From: Clostridia bacterium
GTDB taxonomy: Bacteria; Bacillota; Clostridia; Christensenellales; Borkfalkiaceae
DNA: 37,717 nucleotides
Reading direction: 5' to 3'
Assembly: GCA_900768525.1 (NCBI GenBank)
Contig: CAAGDF010000104.1
Location: 1-37,717, forward strand
The notes beneath the pieces are model-generated. The model was not told where the DNA came from. It was given only the letters and a program-made list of their open reading frames with translations, and ran no database searches. This document shows, piece by piece, positions 15,829 through 23,275 of this stretch. Every line of letters starts with the position of its first letter. Positions within the stretch are counted from its first letter, which is position 1. A program made the translations under genes and the position numbers.

Positions 15829-17247
15829 TCAGTATTCGTATTCTATTCTGAGCGCAGATATCGTTGCGCCCGGCGTTCGGCAATCTATGCTTACGGTAAA
15901 CAAATCGCCCTTTAAGCCGACCGCGCGCGACTGCCGCTCGTTACTTCCGAAAAAGTGCAATAATCGACTTCCGCGCTCGCTTTTTACGGTAACGTAAATC
16001 TCCGTAAGCGTTCTCAGCGACAGCCTCGTTACCCTTTTTGTTTCGGTGGTGCCGAGGTCTGTTTTGCCGCTCAGCCAATGCTTATCGAGCGGAACGGAAA
16101 AGTTTTCCGCCCTGTCCGACAGCATTGCGGGTTGCGCTTTACCGTTTATCAAAAACAGCAATTCGCACGTCTTTTCGCCGTCGGCAACAACAAAATCGGT
16201 AATATCAAGCCCGCTCGATACCGCAAAAGTACCGCGGTGAATATCGTATTTTATAAACGCGTCGCGCACGCCGCAATCGGACTGCATTTTCAGCTTGCAA
16301 TAATAATTTCCGTTAAAATAGCAACCTTTTGCGTCGGAGTTATCCACGCCCGCGATTTTACCGTCGATTTTGTGCATTATTCGCTGCGGCGAGCTGCCCG
16401 AAAACGAGTAAAACCCGTCCTCGGCAAGATAAATTACCCTGTCGCCGCACACGGCAATGCTATCGCCGCGGATTTTGCCCGACGACGCGGCTATTCCGTC
16501 AACCGAAAACTCCGTCTGATCGCCGTACGCCGAAACGCGCACTATACCGTAATTGGCAAAAACATAGACGTAATCTTTGAAAGACACCGCCTTTAAAAGA
16601 CTGCCCACGCCCTCGCGTATGTCGATAAACCCCGCCTCGTCAAGCGAAACTTTCCAGTTAAGCGGGTTGAAATCATCGGAAAACCACAGCGAAGTTTTAG
16701 TACCGCCTTCGGTTGCGAAAAGCCGCTCGGAATGAATGCACATAGACGTTACAGACGGCACGTTTTCCACCGTGGTAACGGTCGTTCCGTCGTAAACCTT
16801 CATCTTTTCGTCGGACGAAAAAATCATTACGTCATCGCCCATGTAGTTATACGAACAAGCGTATGGCGGCGTGTAAAAATACAACCCGTCCACTTTTTTA
16901 AACTTTTCCTCCGTGCTTTTTGCCGCATAAATCTCTTTATCGCTCGCATAAATCAGCAAATACTCGTCGTACGCCTTTGCGTCCTTGTTGTATCGCTTAT
17001 AAAAATACAGCCGTTCGGGCTTAACGCCCGCTTCCGAAAACACGGGACTGTTGCCGAAATTCGATTTTTTAACGCCGTTTCCGTCCTTAAGCGTGCCGCC
17101 CTGCATATTGAAATTATACGAAAAAGCGCACTCGCCGAGCGATAAATTCTCTTCGTCTTTATTCCCGTTTATACCCGCGGAAAAATCTTTGACGGTAACC
17201 GAACCTCGCCCGACCGTAGCTTTTATCGCCTGTTTATTGTAATACAT
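15829..17247 (-). CDS. Beta-propeller head-closure/DNA-stabilisation protein (P22 gp10-like)
   Basis: A 472-residue protein of repeated beta blades: the opening VTVKDFSAGINGNKDEENLS, then repeated segments such as EYLLIYASDKEIYAAKS, DDVMIFSSDEKMKVYDG, SERLFATEGGTKTSLWFSDD and YVYVFANYGIVRVSAYGD. 'FSAGIN' near the start and 'LWFSDDFNPLNWK' are typical of podovirus tail-hub or packaged-DNA-stabilising proteins of the P22 gp10 style. It would seal the head after packaging. It starts 2 bases behind the connector stop, in the order connector (gp4-like) then gp10-like expected for P22. Assigned by fold pattern and order; not by a close match. Confidence 0.65.
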   Translation of the reverse strand: MYYNKQAIKATVGRGSVTVKDFSAGINGNKDEENLSLGECAFSYNFNMQGGTLKDGNGVKKSNFGNSPVFSEAGVKPERLYFYKRYNKDAKAYDEYLLIYASDKEIYAAKSTEEKFKKVDGLYFYTPPYACSYNYMGDDVMIFSSDEKMKVYDGTTVTTVENVPSVTSMCIHSERLFATEGGTKTSLWFSDDFNPLNWKVSLDEAGFIDIREGVGSLLKAVSFKDYVYVFANYGIVRVSAYGDQTEFSVDGIAASSGKIRGDSIAVCGDRVIYLAEDGFYSFSGSSPQRIMHKIDGKIAGVDNSDAKGCYFNGNYYCKLKMQSDCGVRDAFIKYDIHRGTFAVSSGLDITDFVVADGEKTCELLFLINGKAQPAMLSDRAENFSVPLDKHWLSGKTDLGTTETKRVTRLSLRTLTEIYVTVKSERGSRLLHFFGSNERQSRAVGLKGDLFTVSIDCRTPGATISALRIEYEY

Positions 17248-17248
17248 T

Positions 17249-17812
17249 TCAGCACCAATTCCTGTTTTTTATTTTCAACCGACCTTTTTCGGCGACGCGC
17301 GCACGCATCGCGCTTGCAAACTTACCGATCCACACCTCGGCGTCGGCAATTCTTCCGCGCTCGGTGCAAAACTCCGCGGCAATACCGTAGGACAAAACGT
17401 ACACGCCGATTATGCCGTTTGAATAATACGCCTCGTCGTTGCCGTTTTGCGTTTCGGGTTTATATTCGTAAGTTACCGACGCATAGTCGCAATTTACCGC
17501 CAAATGGTCGATAAACGACCTATAGGGCAACTTATTGCCGTTTTCGTCGCACACTTTTTTAATACGCACGGGCGTTTTTGAAAAATCGGAATAATCGATT
17601 GTTCCGTTTTCAGCGCTCAACTTTTCGCTATAAATAAGCGGCATATATTCGCAAGCGATTTCGTCGATAATTACGTCGTAACAATGTTTCAACGCCGTTT
17701 CGGTTTCTTCGCAATAGGCGGCATCGTCGGGTATTTTATCGGACAGATAATTTACGACGTCGCTTTCGCCTAAGAGTTTAGCAGCCTCGCAAAGCACATT
17801 TTTTACTGTCAT
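17249..17812 (-). CDS. Head-tail connector/adaptor protein (P22 gp4-like)
   Basis: A 187-residue protein directly downstream of the capsid gene, with GGAGG and an ATG at 17812. The helical N-terminus (VKNVLCEAAKLLGESDVVNYL) and the later CYDVIIDEIACEYMPLIYSE resemble head-to-tail joining proteins that dock on the portal. A central YRSFIDHLAVN is encoded across a near-perfect copy of the dispersed repeat (17506-17528), which shows the element can be absorbed into this gene. The final helix carries SAMRARVAEKGRLKI. The connector call rests on size, order and pattern. Confidence 0.6.
   Translation of the reverse strand: MTVKNVLCEAAKLLGESDVVNYLSDKIPDDAAYCEETETALKHCYDVIIDEIACEYMPLIYSEKLSAENGTIDYSDFSKTPVRIKKVCDENGNKLPYRSFIDHLAVNCDYASVTYEYKPETQNGNDEAYYSNGIIGVYVLSYGIAAEFCTERGRIADAEVWIGKFASAMRARVAEKGRLKIKNRNWC
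17506..17528 (+). repeat. Dispersed double-palindrome repeat, copy 7, inside the connector gene
   Basis: GGTCGATAAACGACCTATAG then GGC: one mismatch in the core, lying in frame within the phage connector gene. Confidence 0.55.
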
Positions 17813-17835
17813 GATTTTCCTCCGAATAATTATTT

Positions 17836-17856
17836 CGGGGCGGTTTACCCGCCCCG
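17836..17856. promoter_or_regulatory. Strong hairpin between capsid and connector genes
   Basis: CGGGGCGG and CCGCCCCG form an 8-bp GC stem with a short loop. On the minus strand only A/T-mixed sequence follows, so it is more likely a partial terminator or mRNA 3'-end stabiliser that raises capsid over connector expression. Confidence 0.5.
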
Positions 17857-17869
17857 TTTATCGATAAAT

Positions 17870-19045
17870 TTACGCTTCGGTTATGCCGCTGAGCATAGCC
17901 TGACCGCACGGTCTTGTACATACGAGATCGGCGTATTTAACGAGCGTAGCGGAATATACGGGCTTGTTGGCAACCTGCTTGATTACCCTGCCGTCCTCAC
18001 CTTCGAGCCATTTCCAGTCGCAAAGCTGATGCAGCGCGAAGTCGTCGGTATTGAGCAGGTACATAGTGTCGTCCGGGCAAAATCTGTCGGACACAACGGG
18101 AATACCGTTGTAGGATAAAGCCTTATAACCACCCTGCAGTTCCATAACGTCGATGTTGCGTTTGTAAGCCGCAAGCGCTTTCTGATACGCGCGCTTAACG
18201 CCCGACGAACAAACTATGAAGTTGACCTGACTGCCCGTGTTCTCTTCGAGCGTGTCGATAGCCTCCTGAATAACCGTTTCGGAAATAGTTCCTACATTGG
18301 TTTTCATATGAGGAATAAGCCATTTATGGGTGGCACGGTCAAGTCCGTAAAGTTTGCCCGTAGACGAGAAAATCGCTTTAAGCCCCGTGATTTCCTTGCC
18401 GTAAGAATTCTGTACGGTGATAATGCTGTTTGCTGGAACGGTAGTGGAAGTAAGTTTTGTTCCGCTGACGGTTATAGTCTTACTCGCCCTGTCGACCGAA
18501 GTAATTCTTCTGCCGCTCGCGCCGTCGATTGCAGCACCTGCGGACAAAAGGAAATCTATTACCATACCTTCGACTACGTTTTTAACGCCGTCGAGCACGA
18601 CCGATCCGTCGTCTTTAACCTCGGACACCTTGCCGAGAGTACCGTTTCCGTCGCCGAAAAGCATTCTGCCGAAGTTGAAGGAAGAGGCTTTAAGCAAACC
18701 TTCCATTTCGGCGTTGAGCAGGTTCACGAACGCGCCGACGTTGTTTTCGGACGCACGCACCGCTTTATCGGAAATTTCGATAGTGCCGTAAAGGTTTTTA
18801 AGCGTAAGCACGAACTGGTCGTAGTTGTTGCCCGCCGCGGCAGGAAGAGTTCCGTCCTCCGTACCCGCGCCGATACCGCCGTTGATACCGTACTGCGCAA
18901 GGCGACGAATTTCCTTACCCCACACGTCCTGCGTGGTTTGCTTGATTTTTGCAAGCAATGGGTTTACGCTCGTATTGAGTTGCTCGGACACAACGCCGAG
19001 ATAGAGTGACTTAAGCGCGTTGTCCGCACTGTTCATTGTTACCAT
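17870..19045 (-). CDS. Phage major capsid protein
   Basis: A 391-residue coat protein with a strong AAGGAG start. The N-terminal half, DVWGKEIRRLAQYGINGG, AAGNNYDQFVLTLKNLYG and TIEISDKAVRASENNVGAFVN, and then EMEGLLKASSFNFGRMLFG, is typical of HK97-fold capsid proteins in Clostridia phages. The latter half has FIVCSSGVKRAYQKALAA and YNGIPVVSDRFCPDDTMYLL, the usual 'target antigen' spine-and-A-domain motifs. There is no long N-terminal delta domain; a separate scaffold gene sits directly upstream. The capsid shell is therefore likely functional, with no obvious disruption. Confidence 0.85.
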   Translation of the reverse strand: MVTMNSADNALKSLYLGVVSEQLNTSVNPLLAKIKQTTQDVWGKEIRRLAQYGINGGIGAGTEDGTLPAAAGNNYDQFVLTLKNLYGTIEISDKAVRASENNVGAFVNLLNAEMEGLLKASSFNFGRMLFGDGNGTLGKVSEVKDDGSVVLDGVKNVVEGMVIDFLLSAGAAIDGASGRRITSVDRASKTITVSGTKLTSTTVPANSIITVQNSYGKEITGLKAIFSSTGKLYGLDRATHKWLIPHMKTNVGTISETVIQEAIDTLEENTGSQVNFIVCSSGVKRAYQKALAAYKRNIDVMELQGGYKALSYNGIPVVSDRFCPDDTMYLLNTDDFALHQLCDWKWLEGEDGRVIKQVANKPVYSATLVKYADLVCTRPCGQAMLSGITEA

Positions 19046-19058
19046 AGTTTTCTCCTTA

Positions 19059-19757
19059 TCATTTTTTTCTTAAAACCGAAACTGCCATTTTGCCCGCTTC
19101 GGATATAGTAGAGGGCTTTATCGGCGGGGCTATCGCGGACTCGCCGCTGCTCCCCGTCAAAAGACGCTCTCTTTTTGCGGAATAAATTTCCGCAAGATAA
19201 CCGCGAATAATCTCGTCGCGCACTGACTTGGTATTCAGCGCGCGCTCCAGAATGAATTCGTCGGTTATTTTTTCTTTTTCGCGGCGTAGCATGTCTTTAA
19301 GCACACCAACGTATGCGCGATCAAGAAAACCGCTCTCCGGTTCGCCCTCGAGGTTTGCTCTTTTAACAATCTCGTCGGCATATAAGCCTGCCTCGGGATT
19401 GGCTTTCAAAAAGCGTTCCACCTCGATTGCGATACCGCCGTCCTCGCCGATAACGGAGTCCTTACTCGCCCTTTCCTCCGCCGCACTCCCCGTTTCATCC
19501 TGTACGGCTTCCGATTCGGCGCGATTATCGGATTGTTCCTGTTTTAAATCGGCATATTCCCTTTCTAACTCCCGAAGCCTTTGACTGCGTTTGGTAAATT
19601 CCGACTCCAGTTGATTATACGCTTTCAAAAGAGATTCCGCGTCGGCGAACTTGCCGACGGAGGGCGCGTCGCTTGCCGGCTTGTCCGCACCTTGTTCCGT
19701 TTCGCATAATATCTCTTTTCCGCCCGCGTTTTCGAGAGCGTTGTTATTTTTCTTCAT
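19059..19757 (-). CDS. Capsid scaffold-like protein
   Basis: A 232-residue acidic protein located between portal and capsid genes, the usual scaffold place. Start ATG at 19757 has GGAGG ahead. A central coiled coil (SLLKAYNQLESEFTKRSQRL, RELEREYADLKQEQSDN) is followed by low-complexity acidic sequence and a helix-rich basic C-terminus (MLRREKEKITDEFILERAL; KMAVSVLRKK). This layout is standard for scaffolds, which direct capsid assembly and are then released or cleaved. It overlaps the portal stop by a few bases. Confidence 0.7.
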   Translation of the reverse strand: MKKNNNALENAGGKEILCETEQGADKPASDAPSVGKFADAESLLKAYNQLESEFTKRSQRLRELEREYADLKQEQSDNRAESEAVQDETGSAAEERASKDSVIGEDGGIAIEVERFLKANPEAGLYADEIVKRANLEGEPESGFLDRAYVGVLKDMLRREKEKITDEFILERALNTKSVRDEIIRGYLAEIYSAKRERLLTGSSGESAIAPPIKPSTISEAGKMAVSVLRKK

Positions 19758-21624
19758 TGTTATCCTCCGAAATATTCTCCGCAAGCTCACTTTCGATCAG
19801 CTGTTTGTGCTTGCGAAGATGCAATATTATTTTGTTTTTTATCTCTTCCTTGCCGTCAAAATCCTCGGACAGCAAAAACCGCGTGTGTTCGGTAACGTGA
19901 ATCGCATGGTCGTCGAATTCTTCGGGCTCGAAATCCATATTTGAAAAGCCTATGTTTTCGCGCTGAGCCTTGTCTATGTGCAGATTGGTTATATCCTGCG
20001 CGCCCGACAGCGTGCCAAACCCCAATAGTTCAAGTATTTTCGCCTTAGTGCGCTGGTTCATTTTGCCGTCGTCGTCGGACAAAAGCCCCGCCTTTAACAT
20101 ATCGTACACCGCGCTTTTCTTTTGCGCGGGGCTTGACGACAGTTCGTTTTCGGTATCGAACACAACGTCGTCGCTGGTTAAGTCGTCCGAATTAAAATAA
20201 TACAGTTCGACCGAATTGCCGCGCCCCGCCACCCGCATCATTCTTGACGGTTTGGCGTACTGACGGAACAATCTTATTATTTGTTTGCCGATTATCCGCA
20301 CGGCTCGGCGCACGTTTTCGGCGGACGTGGTAAGCCTTGTTTCGTCCTGCTCGACCATAAGTTCCAGCGCAACGCCGCTTATATTCTGCGACAACACGTC
20401 GGAATTCCTTGAAAACTCGCTTACCCCGCTGACGTTGATAAACTCTTGCTCAAGCCTTGTTTCCTCATAGGTAAAGTCGGGCGGCACGGTCGCCGAAGCC
20501 ATAAATCGCGGCGGCGTTGAACCCTGCCTGTAAACAAGCACCTTGCCGGGCGACAAGCCGTCCTCCACAAGCGCGTCGGTATCGATAGAACCGTCCTCGA
20601 CGGTAACCACGCCCATACTCACTCGGTTTAAATACTCGTGTTTTCGGTTTTTAACCGCATTATATGCTCGCTGCAACGGAATAAGCCTGTCTATTACGCT
20701 TACGCCGAAAAAGCAACCCGCCTGATTGATTGAAATCTGCCGCACGAACGGATAAACGCGCCTACCCTCTTCGCCGTTGATATACGGCAGTTCGCCAACC
20801 GCAAGCACCTCGCCCGAAGCGACGGTTACCACTCTTCCGTTGGGGTGCTCTTCGCTCGGCTTTTCGTAGCGTTCGATTACCACAACGCTGTCGCGCAGAG
20901 TGCCGCCCGTTATGCGCTTGGAAAAGAAGGTTTGCCCGCCGCAAGTGTTTTTTTCAAGCGAAAACACGTTCACGTCGCTGCCGACAAGCCTTTTGCCGTA
21001 AATCGCCGCAACGTCGTCAACATTCATGGCTCGGGCGTGAATTATACTCTTCTGGTCGTCGATATCTTCGCGAAAAAGACTGTCGGGGTAGATATCAAAC
21101 GGCGAAAGAGCCTCAACTCTTACGTCGCCCTCGTACACCGCGCCTTTATCGTTTTCGCCCACCTTCTTACCGCCGTTGTAGTCCCAGGTCACCTTGTAAA
21201 AAGAAGTGCCCAGCGTTTCGCTCCATAAAGTCGCCTTGTAAATCACGTCGCTCATCTCCAACCGCGAAAAAGTGGTAGAAAGCAGCGCGCTTGCCATTTT
21301 TGCAGCTTTCAGGTCGCGTTCTTCGTCGCCCGACGCCCGCACGGACATAACAGGACGAACCCTTGCAAGTTTCGCAATCCTCGTTTCCACGATCGGCGCG
21401 ATATGGTTGTAGACGTTCCTGCCTTGCCAATAGTAGTCCTTGACTTCTTCGTCGATCTCGCCGCTCGGCGCAATTTCGGCATATTGATTACCCATAAGAT
21501 AATTGATATTCAGTTTCCATTGCTGCTCGAGCGTCCTGCGCTCTTCTCGCCGCCTTTCAAAATCATCGGTAACCTCTTTAGCCAGCCTTTGATTGAGCTG
21601 CTCTTCAGCCGTCTTTTTTTGCAT
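19744..21624 (-). CDS. Portal protein (P22-type)
   Basis: A 626-residue portal of the podovirus P22 type. The N-terminus carries RREERRTLEQQWKLNINYLMG, then the YNHIAPIVETRIAKLARVRP segment, ATLWSETLGTSFYKVTWD, the clip/stem region (AYNAVKNRKHEYLNRVSM) and a late helical crown region. The position directly before scaffold and capsid matches P22 order. It forms the dodecameric DNA-entry ring of the head. The start at 21624 has GGAGG and AAGG sites upstream. The frame is uninterrupted, arguing against rapid decay. Confidence 0.82.
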   Translation of the reverse strand: MQKKTAEEQLNQRLAKEVTDDFERRREERRTLEQQWKLNINYLMGNQYAEIAPSGEIDEEVKDYYWQGRNVYNHIAPIVETRIAKLARVRPVMSVRASGDEERDLKAAKMASALLSTTFSRLEMSDVIYKATLWSETLGTSFYKVTWDYNGGKKVGENDKGAVYEGDVRVEALSPFDIYPDSLFREDIDDQKSIIHARAMNVDDVAAIYGKRLVGSDVNVFSLEKNTCGGQTFFSKRITGGTLRDSVVVIERYEKPSEEHPNGRVVTVASGEVLAVGELPYINGEEGRRVYPFVRQISINQAGCFFGVSVIDRLIPLQRAYNAVKNRKHEYLNRVSMGVVTVEDGSIDTDALVEDGLSPGKVLVYRQGSTPPRFMASATVPPDFTYEETRLEQEFINVSGVSEFSRNSDVLSQNISGVALELMVEQDETRLTTSAENVRRAVRIIGKQIIRLFRQYAKPSRMMRVAGRGNSVELYYFNSDDLTSDDVVFDTENELSSSPAQKKSAVYDMLKAGLLSDDDGKMNQRTKAKILELLGFGTLSGAQDITNLHIDKAQRENIGFSNMDFEPEEFDDHAIHVTEHTRFLLSEDFDGKEEIKNKIILHLRKHKQLIESELAENISEDNNEEK

Positions 21625-21802
21625 TTTTCCTTTCCTCCGCTTTGATTTTCTTCGACGCCTCGCGATTGAACTCCTTTAAGCACTCCATACACATACAAAC
21701 CTGTCCGTCGCTCGCAACGTCCATAATCAGCCTGTATTCAGCCATTCGCGTGCAACCCTTAACGTCGCAAATCGTTTCATACTCGTTTTTAACTATCTTC
21801 AC
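21605..21802 (-). CDS. Small zinc-ribbon-like protein between terS and portal
   Basis: A 65-residue frame with a likely GTG start at 21802, preceded by AAAGG and overlapping the terS stop. It carries CDVKGC and, about 27 residues later, CMCMEC, two cysteine clusters of the type that bind zinc, followed by a lysine-rich tail. The frame is open to 22018 but that part overlaps terS in another frame, so I restrict the gene to the downstream piece. The portal start lies inside its end. Function is unknown. Confidence 0.55.
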   Translation of the reverse strand: MKIVKNEYETICDVKGCTRMAEYRLIMDVASDGQVCMCMECLKEFNREASKKIKAEERKNAKKDG

Positions 21803-22262
21803 TTTTTGCCTTTCCTTTTTCGGCTTTTCGCTTTGCCGAAACGTTTCGCCCGCATTGCTTTTTATCGCCGCTAAGTTTTTGCCCGCCGTTTGGCGTTTGC
21901 TTTTTTGCGGTGCGTTTTTCAGTCGTATCATCTTCGGTCGCACCGTCGCCGTTTTGCTCGTTTTCGGTTTTTGCGGCTTTAGCGCGTTTCGGGCAATCGG
22001 CTCTTTTAAGCAGTTCAAGCAAGCGTCGTTTTTCTTCTTCGAGCTGTTCGTCGGTCATCGCCGAATAATCGACGCCCGCCTCTTCAAGCAACAGTTTTGC
22101 CGCCGATATATCGGGCGGAACGTTCTTTTTGGTAACCTTACGCCTGACCATAGTCACGTCCTCGCCCGTGCCCGAATATTCCTCGACGGTTTCTTCGGTA
22201 TCGTAACCGACCGCGCGCCTTATTAAGGCTTCGCGTATTTTTTCCACCGTTTCACTGTTCAT
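21789..22262 (-). CDS. Probable small terminase subunit with basic C-terminal tail
   Basis: A 157-residue protein with a GGGGG ribosome binding site. Residues 1-55 (IREALIRRAVGYDTEETVEEY, then VRRKVTKKNVPPDISAAKLLL) match the pattern of phage small-terminase/DNA-packaging HTH proteins: 'A..GY..EE..EEY' then 'KK..PPD..A...L'. Residues 70-100 are a charged helix, and the last 55 residues are a lysine-rich low-complexity tail, longer than usual. It is two genes before the portal, the normal terS place, but its partner terL is 3.7 kb upstream. The identification is moderate. Confidence 0.6.
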   Translation of the reverse strand: MNSETVEKIREALIRRAVGYDTEETVEEYSGTGEDVTMVRRKVTKKNVPPDISAAKLLLEEAGVDYSAMTDEQLEEEKRRLLELLKRADCPKRAKAAKTENEQNGDGATEDDTTEKRTAKKQTPNGGQKLSGDKKQCGRNVSAKRKAEKGKAKSEDS

Positions 22263-22531
22263 TTATTTTCCCCCGTACATCTTCGCCTCCCGCTTGTTTT
22301 GTCTATGCCCACCGCTTGCAGCGTTCGTTGTTTGACCTTACGCACGGTTATTTGATTGCGCCCGCCGTTACAGATATTAGGTTCGCCGCACTCACCGCAA
22401 GGCGTTTTGCGCTTGCATCCGCCGCCACCCGTTCGCTGCACTCGTCGCAACCCGTTCGCTGCACTCGTCGCAACCCGTTTCACACTTGCACCCGCCACAC
22501 CCGTTCGCCGTTCATCCACGCAAGGTATCAT
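22259..22531 (-). CDS. Doubtful 90-residue Cys-containing ORF, possibly part of the terS leader
   Basis: An open frame with CKRKTPCGECGEPNIC and an arginine-rich C-terminus, ending in an ATGA overlap with terS. No Shine-Dalgarno precedes its ATG, and the -10 box of a good promoter (22527-22554) overlaps that ATG, so transcripts would begin inside the ORF. It also contains the 23-bp tandem repeat. I keep it as a weak candidate; it may be an untranslated leader. Confidence 0.3.
   Translation of the reverse strand: MIPCVDERRTGVAGASVKRVATSAANGLRRVQRTGGGGCKRKTPCGECGEPNICNGGRNQITVRKVKQRTLQAVGIDKTSGRRRCTGENK
22428..22480. repeat. 23-bp tandem repeat, about 2.3 copies, ahead of terS
   Basis: CCCGTTCGCTGCACTCGTCG + CAA occurs twice without mismatch (22428-22450 and 22451-22473) and a third partial copy follows. 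It lies in the region transcribed just ahead of the terS-portal-capsid operon. Confidence 0.8.
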
Positions 22532-22554
22532 ATCGCCGAATTTCTCATTTTCAA
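22527..22554 (-). promoter_or_regulatory. Predicted promoter for the terS-portal-capsid operon
   Basis: TTGAAA (22549-22554) and TATGAT (22527-22532) on the minus strand are 16 bases apart, with predicted start near 22520 and a leader of roughly 260 bases before terS. It lies downstream of the terminator at 22652-22683, which isolates the operon from upstream transcripts. Confidence 0.5.
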
Positions 22555-22651
22555 GAGTTTTATGACAACGTTTTTTACATTTTTTTAAATCTTTGCGTTA
22601 AAAATCACACTTTTCGCTACAATTACTCGCCACAGCAACAATTTTGGGCAT

Positions 22652-22683
22652 AAAAAACGCACCCCGTTAAGAGTGCGATTTTT
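22652..22683. terminator. Bidirectional-looking terminator ahead of the capsid operon
   Basis: CGCAC/GTGCG stem with CCCCGTTAAGA loop, A-run on the left and T-run on the right, so it can act in both directions. The loop is shared with the terminator at 13667-13694, so the capsid operon is bracketed by related hairpins. Confidence 0.6.
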
Positions 22684-22808
22684 AAGTATTATTTTGTATT
22701 TTATTTATTTAAAAATTGATTAATTTGCTGTAACTATATTCATATAAAGTTAAATTCTTGTAAGCAAGTCAAATACGAAATCGAATAAACTTATGATAAT
22801 AATATCAC

Positions 22809-22849
22809 TAAGTTTTCTTAGCATCAAGTAAAATATTAAGTTTTCTTAG
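22809..22849 (+). promoter_or_regulatory. Two operator-like repeats upstream of the XRE gene
   Basis: TAAGTTTTCTTAG occurs at 22809-22821 and 22837-22849, 28 bases apart. Each has CTAAG/CTTAG-like dyad arms around TTTT. The second copy abuts the -10 box, as expected for an autorepressor site. Confidence 0.65.
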
Positions 22850-22855
22850 TATAAT
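22850..22855 (+). promoter_or_regulatory. -10 box of a leaderless XRE gene
   Basis: TATAAT lies only six bases before the ATG at 22862, so transcription should begin at or beside the start codon. No good -35 is visible at the matching distance. Confidence 0.6.
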
Positions 22856-22861
22856 GTATAC

Positions 22862-23065
22862 ATGAGTACGTTTTCACAAAGATTAAGGGAGTTGAGGCTT
22901 GAAAAAGGTCTTTCCATGAAACAACTTGCCAAAAATATTAATACGACGGACGCCGCAATCTCTAACTGGGAGAACGGAATAAACGAGCCGAAGATTTCTT
23001 ATGTAATTTCGATTGCAAAGTTTTTTAATGTTTCGACCGATTACTTATTAGGTCTTGAAGATTAA
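22862..23065 (+). CDS. XRE-family helix-turn-helix regulator
   Basis: A 67-residue protein that is essentially one Cro/C1-type HTH domain: FSQRLRELRLEKGLSMKQLA then TTDAAISNWENGINEP (recognition helix), ending FNVSTDYLLGLED. There is no dimerisation or protease-sensitive C-terminal domain. It is on the plus strand, opposite to most genes here, in an AT-rich region. With a -10 box at 22850 and operator-like repeats overlapping it, it is probably an autorepressor translated from a leaderless mRNA, as lambda cI is. It may control the neighbouring block or the capsid operon; target is unknown. Confidence 0.85.
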   Translation: MSTFSQRLRELRLEKGLSMKQLAKNINTTDAAISNWENGINEPKISYVISIAKFFNVSTDYLLGLED

Positions 23066-23110
23066 AAAAAGTAAGTACCATACACTCGCCATTTATATAA
23101 CACATATTCG

Positions 23111-23182
23111 TTATAACAAAACAATCATATCATATAAAAACACATCGAAAGCAATTTGCTTTACGTGTATGTTTTGTTATAA
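23111..23182. repeat. 72-bp imperfect inverted repeat with 13-bp perfect ends
   Basis: TTATAACAAAACA (23111-23123) and TGTTTTGTTATAA (23170-23182) are perfect complements, with an inner AAAGCAA-T-TTGCTTT palindrome. It lies between the convergent 3' ends of the XRE and TIR genes. No T-run follows on either strand, so it is not a classic terminator; it could be a miniature inverted-repeat element or a structured RNA. Confidence 0.7.
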
Positions 23183-23208
23183 AAAATCGACCCATATACA
23201 AGCAAAAG

Positions 23209-23229
23209 CCCGCCTATAGGTCGATTATC
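23209..23229 (-). repeat. Dispersed double-palindrome repeat, copy 8 (consensus copy)
   Basis: CCCGCCTATAGGTCGATTAT then C: exact core in reverse orientation, in the gap between the XRE and TIR genes. Confidence 0.85.
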
Positions 23230-23275
23230 AACATATTCGTATGTTTTATTCTACTCTTAAAAAGTAAATAATTTT

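Noticed and set aside
21803..22018. Upstream extension of the zinc-ribbon gene (137-residue version)
   Set aside because: It overlaps terS in another frame, is lysine/proline low complexity, and a GTG with a ribosome binding site exists just after the terS stop.
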